Source: Streptomyces vilmorinianum (lineage in GTDB: Bacteria > Actinomycetota > Actinomycetes > Streptomycetales > Streptomycetaceae). Taken from it: a stretch of 64,000 nt of DNA. Under the pieces are notes generated by a model. It ran no database searches, was not told where the DNA came from, and saw nothing but the letters and a program-made list of their open reading frames with translations. Shown here one piece after another: positions 23,325 through 32,047 of the stretch. The stretch lies in the NCBI RefSeq assembly GCF_005517195.1, contig NZ_CP040244.1, forward strand, positions 4,172,001-4,236,000, in the 5' to 3' direction. Made by a program: the position numbers and the translations under genes. Each line of letters opens with the position of its first letter. The first letter of the stretch is position 1.

Positions 23325-23921
23325 ATGGGCGTGACCGACGACCGTCTCCTGGAGGCCGTACGGAGCATCCCCCGGGCGGACTTCGTCCGCGCGGACGAGG
23401 TGGCGTCCGCGTACTGGGACGTGCCCGTTCCGCTCCCCCACGGGCAGGTGACCACCCAGCCCTCGCTGGTCGCCATGATGGTCGCCGCGCTCGGCCTCAC
23501 CGGGGACGAACAGGTTCTGGAGGTCGGGACCGGGTACGGCTGGCAGACCGCGCTGCTGGCCCGGCTGGCCGCGAACGTCGTCAGCGTCGAGCGCTGGCCC
23601 GACCTGGTCGACGAGGCCCGCCTGCGGCTGGCCGGGCAGGGCGTCGGCAATGCCGAGGTCGTGCTCGGCGACGGGACCCTCGGGGTGCCGGGCCGCGCCC
23701 CGTACGACGCCGTCGTCGTCTGCGCGGCCTTCCCGCAGGTGCCGGAGCCGCTCGTGGAGCAGCTCCGCGCCGGCGGCCGGCTCGTCCAGCCGATCGGGCG
23801 GGGCGGGCAGGAGCACGTCGAGCTGTACGAGCGGCAGGCCGGCGGCCTGGCGCACCGCGGGACGGTCACCGCGGCCCGGTTCGTCCGGCTGTACGGCGTC
23901 CACGGCTACGACCAGGGGTGA
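23325..23921 (+). CDS. pcm: Protein-L-isoaspartate O-methyltransferase family protein, possibly N-terminally truncated
   Basis: 198 residues. The PCMT pattern is clear: IPRADFV, TTQPSLVAMMV, the SAM-binding loop VLEVGTGYGWQTALLA, and AGGRLVQPIG. The family methylates isoaspartyl residues as a repair step, though actinobacterial paralogues can serve in RiPP or other pathways. The frame continues conserved-looking upstream (EDLVRAARAMGVTDDR) to an in-frame TGA at 23286-23288, beyond which the same frame opens again to an ATG at 23244. The ATG at 23325 has no good ribosome-binding site. Either the protein starts late or the 5' end carries a nonsense change. It converges with the PEBP-like gene five bases on. 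Confidence 0.82.
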   Translation: MGVTDDRLLEAVRSIPRADFVRADEVASAYWDVPVPLPHGQVTTQPSLVAMMVAALGLTGDEQVLEVGTGYGWQTALLARLAANVVSVERWPDLVDEARLRLAGQGVGNAEVVLGDGTLGVPGRAPYDAVVVCAAFPQVPEPLVEQLRAGGRLVQPIGRGGQEHVELYERQAGGLAHRGTVTAARFVRLYGVHGYDQG

Positions 23922-23926
23922 CGCGG

Positions 23927-24379
23927 TCAGCGCTGATAGGTCCCGACCAGGGTGCCGGAGGCCAGCTCCCTGCCCTTCAGTGCACGGTGCACGTCCTCGA
24001 CGCCCGGGTGGTCGTGCAGCGGCAGCGGCTCGGACAGGGCGTACAGGCGGAAGAAGTAGCGGTGTCGCCCGTGCCCCTCGGGAGGCATCGGTCCTCCCCA
24101 GCCCATGCGCCCGAAGCCGTTGGGCCACGGCAGTCCGCCCTGTGGCTTCTGGCCCTCCGCCACGCCGGTGGTCCCGGGATCGATGCCGGTGACGAGCCAG
24201 TGCAGGAAGGTCGTCCCCGGCGCGTCCGGGTCCTCGCACAGGAGCACCAGCTCCGTGGCGTTCTCGGGCACTCCCGACCAGGTCAGGGGCGGTGAGATGT
24301 TCTCTCCTTCTCCGCTGTACCGGCGGGGGATCACCGTTCTGTCGTCGAACGCGGTGCTGCTGAGTTCCATTTCGCTCAT
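23927..24379 (-). CDS. YbhB/YbcL-type PEBP (Raf-kinase-inhibitor-like) protein
   Basis: 150 residues, the normal size of this family. Ligand-pocket motifs are visible: [24 protein letters not shown] and [14 protein letters not shown]. It lacks a signal peptide. Bacterial members bind phosphate-like anions or small phospho-ligands, but their roles are mostly unknown. Starts are possible at 24379 (MSEMELSS) or 24370 (MELSS). Convergent with the PCMT gene and divergent from the NTPase gene. Confidence 0.9.
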   Translation of the reverse strand: MSEMELSSTAFDDRTVIPRRYSGEGENISPPLTWSGVPENATELVLLCEDPDAPGTTFLHWLVTGIDPGTTGVAEGQKPQGGLPWPNGFGRMGWGGPMPPEGHGRHRYFFRLYALSEPLPLHDHPGVEDVHRALKGRELASGTLVGTYQR

Positions 24380-24488
24380 GCGCGGCGCACTACCCGCAAC
24401 GGCGGCGCCGGCACCGGTCCGTACCCCGAAACCCCCGTTCGGCCGAGCCCACCGGGGCCGCTCCCGAAGGCGGGGTGAGGATGGCGGT

Positions 24489-25043
24489 GTGCCGACCAGG
24501 ATCCTGCTCGAGGGCCGCCCGGGCGCGGGCAAGACGACCGCCCTGCGCCGGCTGGCGGCGCTGCTGCCCGCCCGCGCGGCCACCGGCTTCACCACGGAGG
24601 AGATCCGGCTGTCCGGCGCCCGGGTCGGTTTCGCCCTGGAGACCCTGGCAGGCCGGCGCGAGGTGCTCGCCCACGTCGACCTGCCCGGTCCGCCTCGGGT
24701 CGGGAAGTACGGTGTCGACCTGGGCGTCATGGAACGGCTGGCGCTGCCGTCGCTGCGGCCTGCGGTGACCGGGGAGGCCGCAGGGCGGCTGGTGCTCATC
24801 GACGAGCTGGGGCGCATGGAACTGGCGTCCACGGCGTTCCGGGACGCGGTCGAGGCGCTGTTCGCCGCGGACGTCGATGTCGTCGCCACGGTCCACGCGC
24901 ACCGCGACCCGTTCACCGACGCCCTCAAGCGGCGCGCCGGTGTCGAGGTCGTCCACCTCACCCCGGCGAACCGGGACGCCCTGCCCGCGGCGCTCGCCGC
25001 CCGGCTCACGCCGCGGCCTGCGAGCGGAGCCTCAGGGGCCTGA
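24489..25043 (+). CDS. THEP1-type P-loop nucleoside-triphosphatase
   Basis: 184 residues. Walker [10 protein letters not shown] lies at residues ~8-16, Walker [13 protein letters not shown] in the middle, with [12 protein letters not shown] in the sensor region. This matches the NTPase_1/THEP1 family, small enzymes that hydrolyse NTPs slowly and occur from archaea to humans (NTPCR). Role in Streptomyces unknown. Start GTG 24489 is preceded by GGTGAGG. It ends 19 bases before the convergent mutarotase gene. Confidence 0.85.
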   Translation: MPTRILLEGRPGAGKTTALRRLAALLPARAATGFTTEEIRLSGARVGFALETLAGRREVLAHVDLPGPPRVGKYGVDLGVMERLALPSLRPAVTGEAAGRLVLIDELGRMELASTAFRDAVEALFAADVDVVATVHAHRDPFTDALKRRAGVEVVHLTPANRDALPAALAARLTPRPASGASGA

Positions 25044-25062
25044 GCTGCGGCAGCTGCCCTTC

Positions 25063-26229
25063 TCAGCGGGCGGCGAAGGAGTGCACCGTCGTCGAGCGGT
25101 ACGTCCGCCCCGGGCGCAGCACCGTCGACGGGAAGGACGGCTGGTTGGGCGAGTCGGGGAAGTGCTGGGTCTCCAGGCAGAAGCCGTCGCCCTGGCGGTA
25201 GACCTTCCCGGAGGCGCCGGCCAGCGTGCCGTCGAGGAAGTTGCCGCTGTAGAACTGCACGCCCGGCTCGGTGGTCGCGATCTCCATCACGCGGCCGGAG
25301 ACGGGCTCCGTCACGGTGACCACATGCTGCGGCGCGCCGGTGAGGCCCTTGTCGAGCGCGAAGTTGTGGTCGTAGCCGCGGCCGAAGAGGACCTGCGGGT
25401 GCGCCGCGCGGATGTCCCGGCCGATGGGCTTGCCGGTGCGGAAGTCGAAGGGGGTGTGCGCGACCCTGGCGAGTTCGCCGGTCGGGATGAGGGTGGAGTC
25501 GACGGGGGTGTAGCGGGACGCGGCGATCCTCAGGGTGTGGTCGAGGATGCTGCCGTTTCCTTCTCCGGCCAGGTTGAAGTACGTGTGGTTGGTGAGGTTC
25601 ACGACGGTGGGCCTGTCCGTCGTCGCCTCGTACTGGACGCGGAAGTCGCCGCGCGGGGTGAGGACGTAGTCGACCCGGACCCGCAGGGTGCCGGGGTAGC
25701 CCATCTCGCCGTCCGCGCTGACGTAGCGCAGGGTGAGGCCGGTGTCCGGCCCTTGCGCGTACGGCTCGACGTCCCACACGCGCTTGTCGAAGCCCTTGTC
25801 CCCGCCGTGCAGGCTGTTCGGGCCGTCGTTGACGGGGAGTCGGTACGTGCTGCCGTCGAGGGTGAAGGCGCCGCCCGCGATGCGGTTGCCGTAGCGCCCG
25901 ATGATCGCGCCGAAGTACGGGCTGCCCGAGACGTAGTCCTCGAGGTTGTCGAAGCCCAGCGACACATTCGCGTACCGCCCGCGCCGGTCGGGGATGTCGA
26001 GGGACTGGACGATGCCGCCGTACGACAGTACGCGCAGCCGGGTGCCGCCCGCGGCCACCGTCCAGCGGTGGACGCGGGTGCCGTCGGCCAGGGTCCCGAA
26101 GTGTTCCCTGACGGGTCTTCCGCCGACCTGTTCCGCGCGGCCCGCGGCGAACGCCGGGGTCGTCCCCGCGGCCGCTGCCGCCACTCCGGCGGCGCCCGCC
26201 GCCATCACCGTACGCCTGCTGATGCTCAT
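25063..26229 (-). CDS. galM: Secreted aldose 1-epimerase (mutarotase), Tat-exported
   Basis: 388 residues. The N-terminus has a twin-arginine signal (SRRTVMAAG, then an alanine-rich stretch to AFAA, ~1-29). The mature enzyme shows the family pattern: [27 protein letters not shown] with the catalytic histidine, [13 protein letters not shown] with the second histidine, and a late glutamate in [10 protein letters not shown] context. It interconverts anomers of free aldoses. Transcribed divergently from the arabinofuranosidase gene; both promoters contain a GATATTTCGA motif, so it probably mutarotates arabinose released by the GH51/GH43 enzymes (inference). Confidence 0.92.
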   Translation of the reverse strand: MSISRRTVMAAGAAGVAAAAAGTTPAFAAGRAEQVGGRPVREHFGTLADGTRVHRWTVAAGGTRLRVLSYGGIVQSLDIPDRRGRYANVSLGFDNLEDYVSGSPYFGAIIGRYGNRIAGGAFTLDGSTYRLPVNDGPNSLHGGDKGFDKRVWDVEPYAQGPDTGLTLRYVSADGEMGYPGTLRVRVDYVLTPRGDFRVQYEATTDRPTVVNLTNHTYFNLAGEGNGSILDHTLRIAASRYTPVDSTLIPTGELARVAHTPFDFRTGKPIGRDIRAAHPQVLFGRGYDHNFALDKGLTGAPQHVVTVTEPVSGRVMEIATTEPGVQFYSGNFLDGTLAGASGKVYRQGDGFCLETQHFPDSPNQPSFPSTVLRPGRTYRSTTVHSFAAR

Positions 26230-26256
26230 GTCGATGCGGCTCCTTGAGAGAGGGGC

Positions 26257-26271
26257 GTTCGATATTTCGAC
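26257..26271. promoter_or_regulatory. Operator candidate GTTCGATATTTCGAC
   Basis: A near-palindrome with TCGA arms around TATT, 28-42 bases upstream of the mutarotase start. The core CGATATTTCGA recurs in front of the arabinofuranosidase gene at 26431-26444. Confidence 0.65.
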
Positions 26272-26275
26272 ACAC

Positions 26276-26286
26276 GTTCGAAATCG
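26276..26286. promoter_or_regulatory. Partial copy of the arabinan operator (GTTCGAAATCG)
   Basis: Reverse-complement-like partial copy of the 26431-26444 motif, five bases after the first site. It could extend a cooperative binding region. Confidence 0.4.
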
Positions 26287-26430
26287 TGGCGTGACCGTAA
26301 TGACACCGCGGGGAGCGTGTCAACGGTCCGTGCGTCACGCGTTTCCGGTCCATCTCCCGTAGATGTCGGGGGTGTTGACGCGACGTCGCCGGGGCCGACA
26401 TCCTTCAGCGAGCGAAATCCCAAACGTTGT

Positions 26431-26444
26431 CCGATATTTCGAAC
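26431..26444. promoter_or_regulatory. Operator candidate CCGATATTTCGAAC
   Basis: Shares the CGATATTTCGA core with 26257-26271. It lies 20-33 bases before the start of the GH51 gene, overlapping the likely transcription start, a repressor-type position. Confidence 0.65.
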
Positions 26445-26463
26445 CACTAGAGGGAGGCGCACC

Positions 26464-29049
26464 ATGGCGCTCGGCGGACCGCACGGACGGGCGCGACTCG
26501 CCCCCGCCCTGAGCATCCTGAGCGTCCTGCTCGCCGCGACACTGCTTCCGCCGCCCGCCACCGCGTCGAGCGCGCCGGCACCGGAAACGGCCGCGGTCGA
26601 CTACACGCTCACCGTCGACCCGGCCCGCGCCGGCCCCGCCATCGACGACACGATGTACGGCGTCTTCTTCGAGGACATCAACCACGCGGCCGACGGCGGC
26701 CTGTACGCCGAGCTCGTGCAGAATCGATCCTTCGAGTTCGACCGCGCGGACCACGCCTCGTACACCCCGATGACCGCGTGGACCCCGACCGCGACCGGGG
26801 GTGCGACGGGCACCGCGGAGGTCGTCGACGACGACGGCCGTCTGGCGGAGCGCAACCGGCGCCACCTGCGGCTGAGTCTGGACGGCCCGGCGGGGGCGGG
26901 AGCAGGGGCCGGGTTCGGGGTCGTCAACTCAGGTCACGCTTCCGGCATCACCGTGCGTGCGGGTGAGACGTACGACTTCTCCGTGTGGGCGCGCACCGAC
27001 CGCTCCTCCGGTACGCCGCTGACGGTCGGCCTGCGGGACGCCTCCGGAGACACGGCGTTGGCCGACCCCCTGCACATCGCCGTGCGCACGGACCACTGGA
27101 CCAGGTACACCGGCACACTCACCGCTCGCACCGCGAGCACGGCCGGCCGGCTCACGGTGATCGCGGGCGGCTCCGGCACGGTCCGGCTCGACATGGTCTC
27201 GCTCTTCCCCCGGGAGACCTTCCGCGGCCGGCCGAACGGGCTGCGCAAGGACCTCGCCGAGAAGATCGCCGCGCTGAAGCCGGGCTTCCTGCGCTTCCCC
27301 GGCGGCTGCCTGGTCAACACCGGAAGCCATGAGGCGTACGAGGCCCCGGACTGGGAGCGGCGGCGGTCCTACCAGTGGAAGGACACCGTCGGACCGGTCG
27401 AGCAGCGGGCGACCAACGCCAACTTCTGGGGCTACAACCAGTCCTACGGCCTGGGGTACTTCGAGTACTTCCAGTTCGCCAAGGACATCGGCGCCATGCC
27501 GCTGCCGGTCGTGCCCGCGCTCGTCACCGGGTGCGGCCAGAAGCGGGCGACCGACGACCCCGAACTCCTGCGGCGGCACGTCCAGGACACCCTCGACCTG
27601 ATCGAGTTCGCCAACGGTCCGGTGACCTCCACCTGGGGCGCGAAGCGGGCGGCGATGGGGCACCCGAAGCCGTTCGGCCTGACCCACCTCGCGGTCGGCA
27701 ACGAGGAGAACCTCCCCGACGCGTACTTCGAGCGCTTCACCGCGTTCCGCCAGGCCGTCGAGGCCGAGCACCCCGAGATCGCGGTGGTCGGCAACTCCGG
27801 CCCCGACGACACCGGACAGACCTTCGACCGCCTCTGGGAGCTGAACCGGGCGGCCGGCGTCCCGATGGTCGACGAGCACTACTACAACAGCCCGCGGTGG
27901 TTCCTGGAGAACAACGCGCGCTACGACTCCTACGACCGCCAGGGGCCGAAGGTGTTCCTCGGCGAGTACGCCTCCCTCGACAACCGCTTCTCCAACGCGC
28001 TGGCCGAAGCGGCCTATATGACGGGACTCGAGCGCAACGCCGACGTGGTCAAGCTGGCGTCCTACGCCCCGCTGCTCGCACGCACGGACTCGGTCCAGTG
28101 GCGCCCCGACATGATCTGGTTCGACAACCGGACGTCGTGGGGGTCGACCAGCTACGAGGCGCAGAAGCTGTTCATGACCAACGTCGGGGACCACGTCGTC
28201 CCCAGCCAGGCATCCCCCACGCCCGCCACCGTCGCCCCCATCGGCGGCGCCGTCGGACTGTCGACCTGGGCCACCAGCGCCGCGTACGACGATGTCACGG
28301 TCACCGCGCCGGACGGCCGCACCCTGTTCGGCGACGACTTCTCGGGCGGCGACGGGCAGTGGACGCGGGCCGCGGGGCGCGGTGCGTGGGCCGTCGAGGA
28401 CGGCGCGTACGTGCAGTCCGACGCCACGGCCGAGGACACGCTGGTCACCGCGGGGGACCCGGCGTGGCAGGACTACGACCTGCGCGTGAAGGCCACCAAG
28501 CGGTCCGGGCGCGAAGGCTTCCTGATCGCCTTCGGGGTGAAGGACACCGGGAACCACTACTGGTGGAACCTCGGAGGCTGGGGCAACACCCGCTCGGCCG
28601 TGGAGAAGGCCGTCGGCGGCGCCAAGCAGACGCTGGTCGAGGACGGTACGACGATCGAGAGCGGCCGTGCGTACGACGTGCGGATCGCGGTCCGGGGGCG
28701 GCACGTCACGCTGTTCCTGGACGGCGAGGAGTGGGGCAGCTTCACCGACGACAAGGTGGCCGAGCCGTTCCGTCAGGTGGTCACCCGCGACAAGGCCACC
28801 GGTGAGCTCATCGTCAAGGTCGTCAACGCGCAGGACGCCGCGGCGCGTACGCGGATCGACCTCGGCCGGGAGACCGGCGTGGCGCCGGTCGCCCACCTGA
28901 CCACACTCCAGGGCGACCCCGCCGCGGAGAACACGTCCGCGTCACAGCCGATCCGGCCGAGGCGGTCGACGTTCGACGGCGTCGACACCACCTTCACGTA
29001 CACCTTCCCGCCCCACTCGATCACCTTCATGCGGATCAAGGCGCAGTGA
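26464..29049 (+). CDS. Secreted alpha-L-arabinofuranosidase, GH51, with accessory domains
   Basis: 861 residues. A signal peptide (to ~residue 38) precedes a beta-sandwich carbohydrate-binding-like region (~70-260), then the GH51 barrel. The acid/base is Glu414 in VGNEENLP and the nucleophile Glu501 in FLGEYAS. After the barrel, a LamG/3-keto-disaccharide-hydrolase-like domain (~610-770, DDFSGGDGQW ... GFLIAFGVKD ... VTLFLDG) is inserted before the normal C-terminal beta domain (IVKVVNAQD). It removes terminal arabinofuranose from arabinan or arabinoxylan outside the cell. Start ATG 26464 has GGGAGG. The two GH43 genes follow after 10 and 18 bases, forming one operon. Confidence 0.93.
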   Translation: MALGGPHGRARLAPALSILSVLLAATLLPPPATASSAPAPETAAVDYTLTVDPARAGPAIDDTMYGVFFEDINHAADGGLYAELVQNRSFEFDRADHASYTPMTAWTPTATGGATGTAEVVDDDGRLAERNRRHLRLSLDGPAGAGAGAGFGVVNSGHASGITVRAGETYDFSVWARTDRSSGTPLTVGLRDASGDTALADPLHIAVRTDHWTRYTGTLTARTASTAGRLTVIAGGSGTVRLDMVSLFPRETFRGRPNGLRKDLAEKIAALKPGFLRFPGGCLVNTGSHEAYEAPDWERRRSYQWKDTVGPVEQRATNANFWGYNQSYGLGYFEYFQFAKDIGAMPLPVVPALVTGCGQKRATDDPELLRRHVQDTLDLIEFANGPVTSTWGAKRAAMGHPKPFGLTHLAVGNEENLPDAYFERFTAFRQAVEAEHPEIAVVGNSGPDDTGQTFDRLWELNRAAGVPMVDEHYYNSPRWFLENNARYDSYDRQGPKVFLGEYASLDNRFSNALAEAAYMTGLERNADVVKLASYAPLLARTDSVQWRPDMIWFDNRTSWGSTSYEAQKLFMTNVGDHVVPSQASPTPATVAPIGGAVGLSTWATSAAYDDVTVTAPDGRTLFGDDFSGGDGQWTRAAGRGAWAVEDGAYVQSDATAEDTLVTAGDPAWQDYDLRVKATKRSGREGFLIAFGVKDTGNHYWWNLGGWGNTRSAVEKAVGGAKQTLVEDGTTIESGRAYDVRIAVRGRHVTLFLDGEEWGSFTDDKVAEPFRQVVTRDKATGELIVKVVNAQDAAARTRIDLGRETGVAPVAHLTTLQGDPAAENTSASQPIRPRRSTFDGVDTTFTYTFPPHSITFMRIKAQ

Positions 29050-29059
29050 GGAGAACACC

Positions 29060-30142
29060 GTGAACCCCATGGAACACACCGACCCCGGCCGCCGAGGCGT
29101 GCTGGCGGGGGCCCTTGCCCTGGGCGCGGCGGTGGGTCTGCCGGCCGTGGCCCGGGCCGCCGAGAGCCCGGCCGCCGCATCGGCCGCCCGGTACGCCAAT
29201 CCGCTGGTCCGACGGCGCGCCGACCCCCACATCCACCGGCACACCGACGGCCACTACTACTTCACCGCCACCGTGCCGGAGTACGACCGCATCGTCCTGC
29301 GCCGTTCCAGGACGCTGCGGGGCCTGACCGGGGCAGCGGAGAGCGTGCTGTGGTGGAAGCACCCCACCGGCGACATGGGCGCCCACATCTGGGCGCCGGA
29401 GATCCACCACATCGACGGCCGCTGGTACGTCTACTTCGCCGCGGGCCGGGCCGACGACATCTGGAAGATCCGGATGTACGTCCTGGAGAACGCCCACCCC
29501 GACCCGTTTCAGGGGACGTGGACGGAGAAGGGGCAGATCACGACGGCCTGGGACACCTTCTCGCTGGACGCCTCCACCTTCACGCACCGCGGCGTCCGGT
29601 ACCTGACCTGGGCGCAGCACGAGCCGGGGATCGACAACAACACCAATCTCTACCTCGCCCCGATGGCGAACCCGTGGACGATCGGCGGCCGGCCGGTGCG
29701 GCTGTCCTCCCCGACGTACGACTGGGAGACCCGCGGTTTCAAGGTCAACGAGGGCCCGTCGGTCATCGCCCGCAACGGCCGTGTCTTCATGACGTACTCG
29801 GCGAGCGCCACCGACAGCACCTACTGCATGGGCCTGCTGACCGCCGGCGCCGGCAGCGACCTGCTGGACCCGGGCTCCTGGACGAAGTCCCCGGCCCCGG
29901 TCTTCACCAGCAGCGACGCCACACGCCAGTACGGCCCCGGCCACAACTCGTTCACCGTCGCCGAGGACGGCCGCACCGACGTCCTCGTCTACCACGCCCG
30001 CCAGTACAAGGAGATCACCGGCGACCCGCTGCACGACCCGAACCGGCACACCCGCATCCAGGTTCTGGGGTGGAACGCCGACGGTACCCCCGACTTCGGC
30101 GTACCGGTCGCGGACGCGGCGACCGGTGGCACCCCGCGCTGA
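29060..30142 (+). CDS. Secreted GH43 family glycoside hydrolase (arabinofuranosidase-like)
   Basis: 360 residues, start GTG with GAGGAG upstream. A twin-arginine-type leader (GRRGVLAGALALG, ending ARAA) is followed by a single five-bladed GH43 propeller. The three catalytic acids are in RRADPHIHR (base), SLDASTF (pKa modulator) and KVNEGPSV (acid). The family cleaves arabinosyl or xylosyl linkages by inversion. Position directly after the GH51 gene indicates joint action on arabinan or arabinoxylan side chains. Exact specificity cannot be read. Confidence 0.9.
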   Translation: MNPMEHTDPGRRGVLAGALALGAAVGLPAVARAAESPAAASAARYANPLVRRRADPHIHRHTDGHYYFTATVPEYDRIVLRRSRTLRGLTGAAESVLWWKHPTGDMGAHIWAPEIHHIDGRWYVYFAAGRADDIWKIRMYVLENAHPDPFQGTWTEKGQITTAWDTFSLDASTFTHRGVRYLTWAQHEPGIDNNTNLYLAPMANPWTIGGRPVRLSSPTYDWETRGFKVNEGPSVIARNGRVFMTYSASATDSTYCMGLLTAGAGSDLLDPGSWTKSPAPVFTSSDATRQYGPGHNSFTVAEDGRTDVLVYHARQYKEITGDPLHDPNRHTRIQVLGWNADGTPDFGVPVADAATGGTPR

Positions 30143-30160
30143 GAGGAGCGACGACCGCCC

Positions 30161-31984
30161 ATGCCCTTACCGAACCGACCACCGACCCGCCGTGTGCTCG
30201 TGCTGGTTCCCTCGCTGCTGACCTGTCTGCTCGCCTCGCTGCTCGCGGCCCTGCCCGCGGGAACGGTGCGGGCGGCCACAGCGGAGGCCGCGGAGGCCGC
30301 GGACGGCCTCCTCGTGCACTACCCGCTCGACCGGACCGGCGGCGGCACCACCGTCACGGACGTGTCCGGCCACGCCCGGCCCGCGACCACGATGAACGGC
30401 GCCAACCACATCAACAGGTCCCTCCACGGCGGCGACCGCCATCTCAAGGCGCAGGTGCGCGACTTCCGGCTCTACGACCGGGTGGCACGGGACAGCGCGG
30501 CGCTGGACCTGGGGGACACCTCGTCGGTCACCGAGAACCTGACCCTGCCGGCCACCGGGCCGAACGGCGCCACGATCACCTGGTCCTCCGGCGACGAGGG
30601 CGTCATCGGCACGAGCGGGGCCGTCAGCCGTCCCTCGCCGGGGAGCGGACCCGCGACCGTGGTCCTCACCGCGACCGTCACCAGCGGAGAGGCGAGCGGA
30701 CGGAAGGAGTTCACGATCATCGTGCCCGCGGAGTCGACCGTGCGGGAGAAGGTGGCCGAGGCCGCCGACGCCCTGAAGATCTGGGACGCCGACGACATCC
30801 GCGGCAACATCACCCTGCCCAGGAGCGGCCCGCACGGGACGCGGATCTCGTGGAAGTCGACGGACGGGAGGACCGTCACCGAGACGGGAGAGGTCAGCCG
30901 CCCCGCGCACGGAGCCGATCCGTCGAGGGTCAGGCTCACCGCGACCGTCCGCCTGGGCGACGTACAGGCGAAGCGGCGCTTCGACCTGACGGTACGTCCG
31001 CTGCCGAGGGCGGAGCCGTACGAGGGCTACCTCTTCGGCTACTTCACCGGCGAGAGCACCGCCGACGGTGAGCAGATCTACTTCGCGGCCAGCAGGGGCG
31101 ACGACCCCCTGCACTGGGACGAACTGAACGGCGCCCGTCCCGTCGTCACCTCCACCCAGGGCGACAAGGGCGTGCGCGACCCCTTCGTCATCCGCTCCCC
31201 CGAGGGCGACAGGTTCTACCTCATCGCCACCGACCTGCGGATCCACGGGAACGGAGACTGGGACGCCGCGCAGCGGACGGGCAGCAAGAACATCGAGGTG
31301 TGGGAGTCGACCGACCTCGTGCACTGGTCCGACCAGCGGCACGTACGGGTGGCACCGGACACCGCCGGCAACACCTGGGCGCCGGAGGCCTACTACGACG
31401 ACTCCCTCGGCGCGTACGTCGTCTTCTGGGCGTCGAAGCTGTACGACGAGACCGACACCGGCCACACCGGTGACGCGTACAACCGCATGATGTACGCCAC
31501 CACGCGGGACTTCCGTACCTTCACCGAGCCGAAGGTGTGGAAGGACCCGGGGTACTCGGTCATCGACTCGACGGTGATCAAGAACGGAGACACCTACTAC
31601 CGCTTCACCAAGGACGAGCGGAACAACACCTCGTCCACTCCCTGCAGCAAATTCGTCATCGAGGAGAAGTCCACGCGACTGCTCGACACCGACTGGGACT
31701 TCGTCTCCGAGTGCATCGGCAAGGGCGACGCCACGACCCCCGGCATCACCCAGGGCGAGGGGCCCACCGTCTTCAAGTCGAACACCGAGGACAAGTGGTA
31801 CCTCTTCATCGACGAGTTCGGCCGCCGCGGGTACGTGCCGTTCGAGACCACGGATCTGGATTCCGGCAGATGGACGATGTCCCAGGACTACGCCCTGCCG
31901 TCCAGCCCCCGGCACGGCACCGTCGTCCCGATCACCCGGGCGGAGCTGGACGCGCTGCGTGCGCACTACGGGGTGGTCGACTGA
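30161..31984 (+). CDS. Secreted GH43 endo-arabinanase-like enzyme with a collapsed LamG domain
   Basis: 607 residues. Signal peptide to ~residue 39 (LPAGTVRA), then LLVHYPLDRTGGG, the beginning of a LamG domain, which jumps within ~35 residues to its end (ANHINRSL ... VRDFRLYDR). About 100 middle residues appear to be missing, in frame. Two Ig-like domains follow (~110-190 and ~200-285), then a GH43 propeller with VRDPFVI, DSTVIKNGD and TQGEGPTVF carrying the catalytic acids. The catalytic domain looks intact, so the enzyme is probably active but may have lost carbohydrate binding. It is the last gene of the arabinan operon. Confidence 0.88.
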   Translation: MPLPNRPPTRRVLVLVPSLLTCLLASLLAALPAGTVRAATAEAAEAADGLLVHYPLDRTGGGTTVTDVSGHARPATTMNGANHINRSLHGGDRHLKAQVRDFRLYDRVARDSAALDLGDTSSVTENLTLPATGPNGATITWSSGDEGVIGTSGAVSRPSPGSGPATVVLTATVTSGEASGRKEFTIIVPAESTVREKVAEAADALKIWDADDIRGNITLPRSGPHGTRISWKSTDGRTVTETGEVSRPAHGADPSRVRLTATVRLGDVQAKRRFDLTVRPLPRAEPYEGYLFGYFTGESTADGEQIYFAASRGDDPLHWDELNGARPVVTSTQGDKGVRDPFVIRSPEGDRFYLIATDLRIHGNGDWDAAQRTGSKNIEVWESTDLVHWSDQRHVRVAPDTAGNTWAPEAYYDDSLGAYVVFWASKLYDETDTGHTGDAYNRMMYATTRDFRTFTEPKVWKDPGYSVIDSTVIKNGDTYYRFTKDERNNTSSTPCSKFVIEEKSTRLLDTDWDFVSECIGKGDATTPGITQGEGPTVFKSNTEDKWYLFIDEFGRRGYVPFETTDLDSGRWTMSQDYALPSSPRHGTVVPITRAELDALRAHYGVVD

Positions 31985-32047
31985 GCGCGGCCCCCAACAG
32001 CGCGCTGCCCCATCGGCTCAGGGCCGCCTCCTCGTCCCCGAGCACTC

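Noticed and set aside
23927-26401. An 824-codon minus-strand frame spanning PEBP, NTPase and mutarotase genes
   Set aside because: Only its last 150 codons are a recognisable protein (PEBP); the rest is antisense or out-of-frame to better genes.
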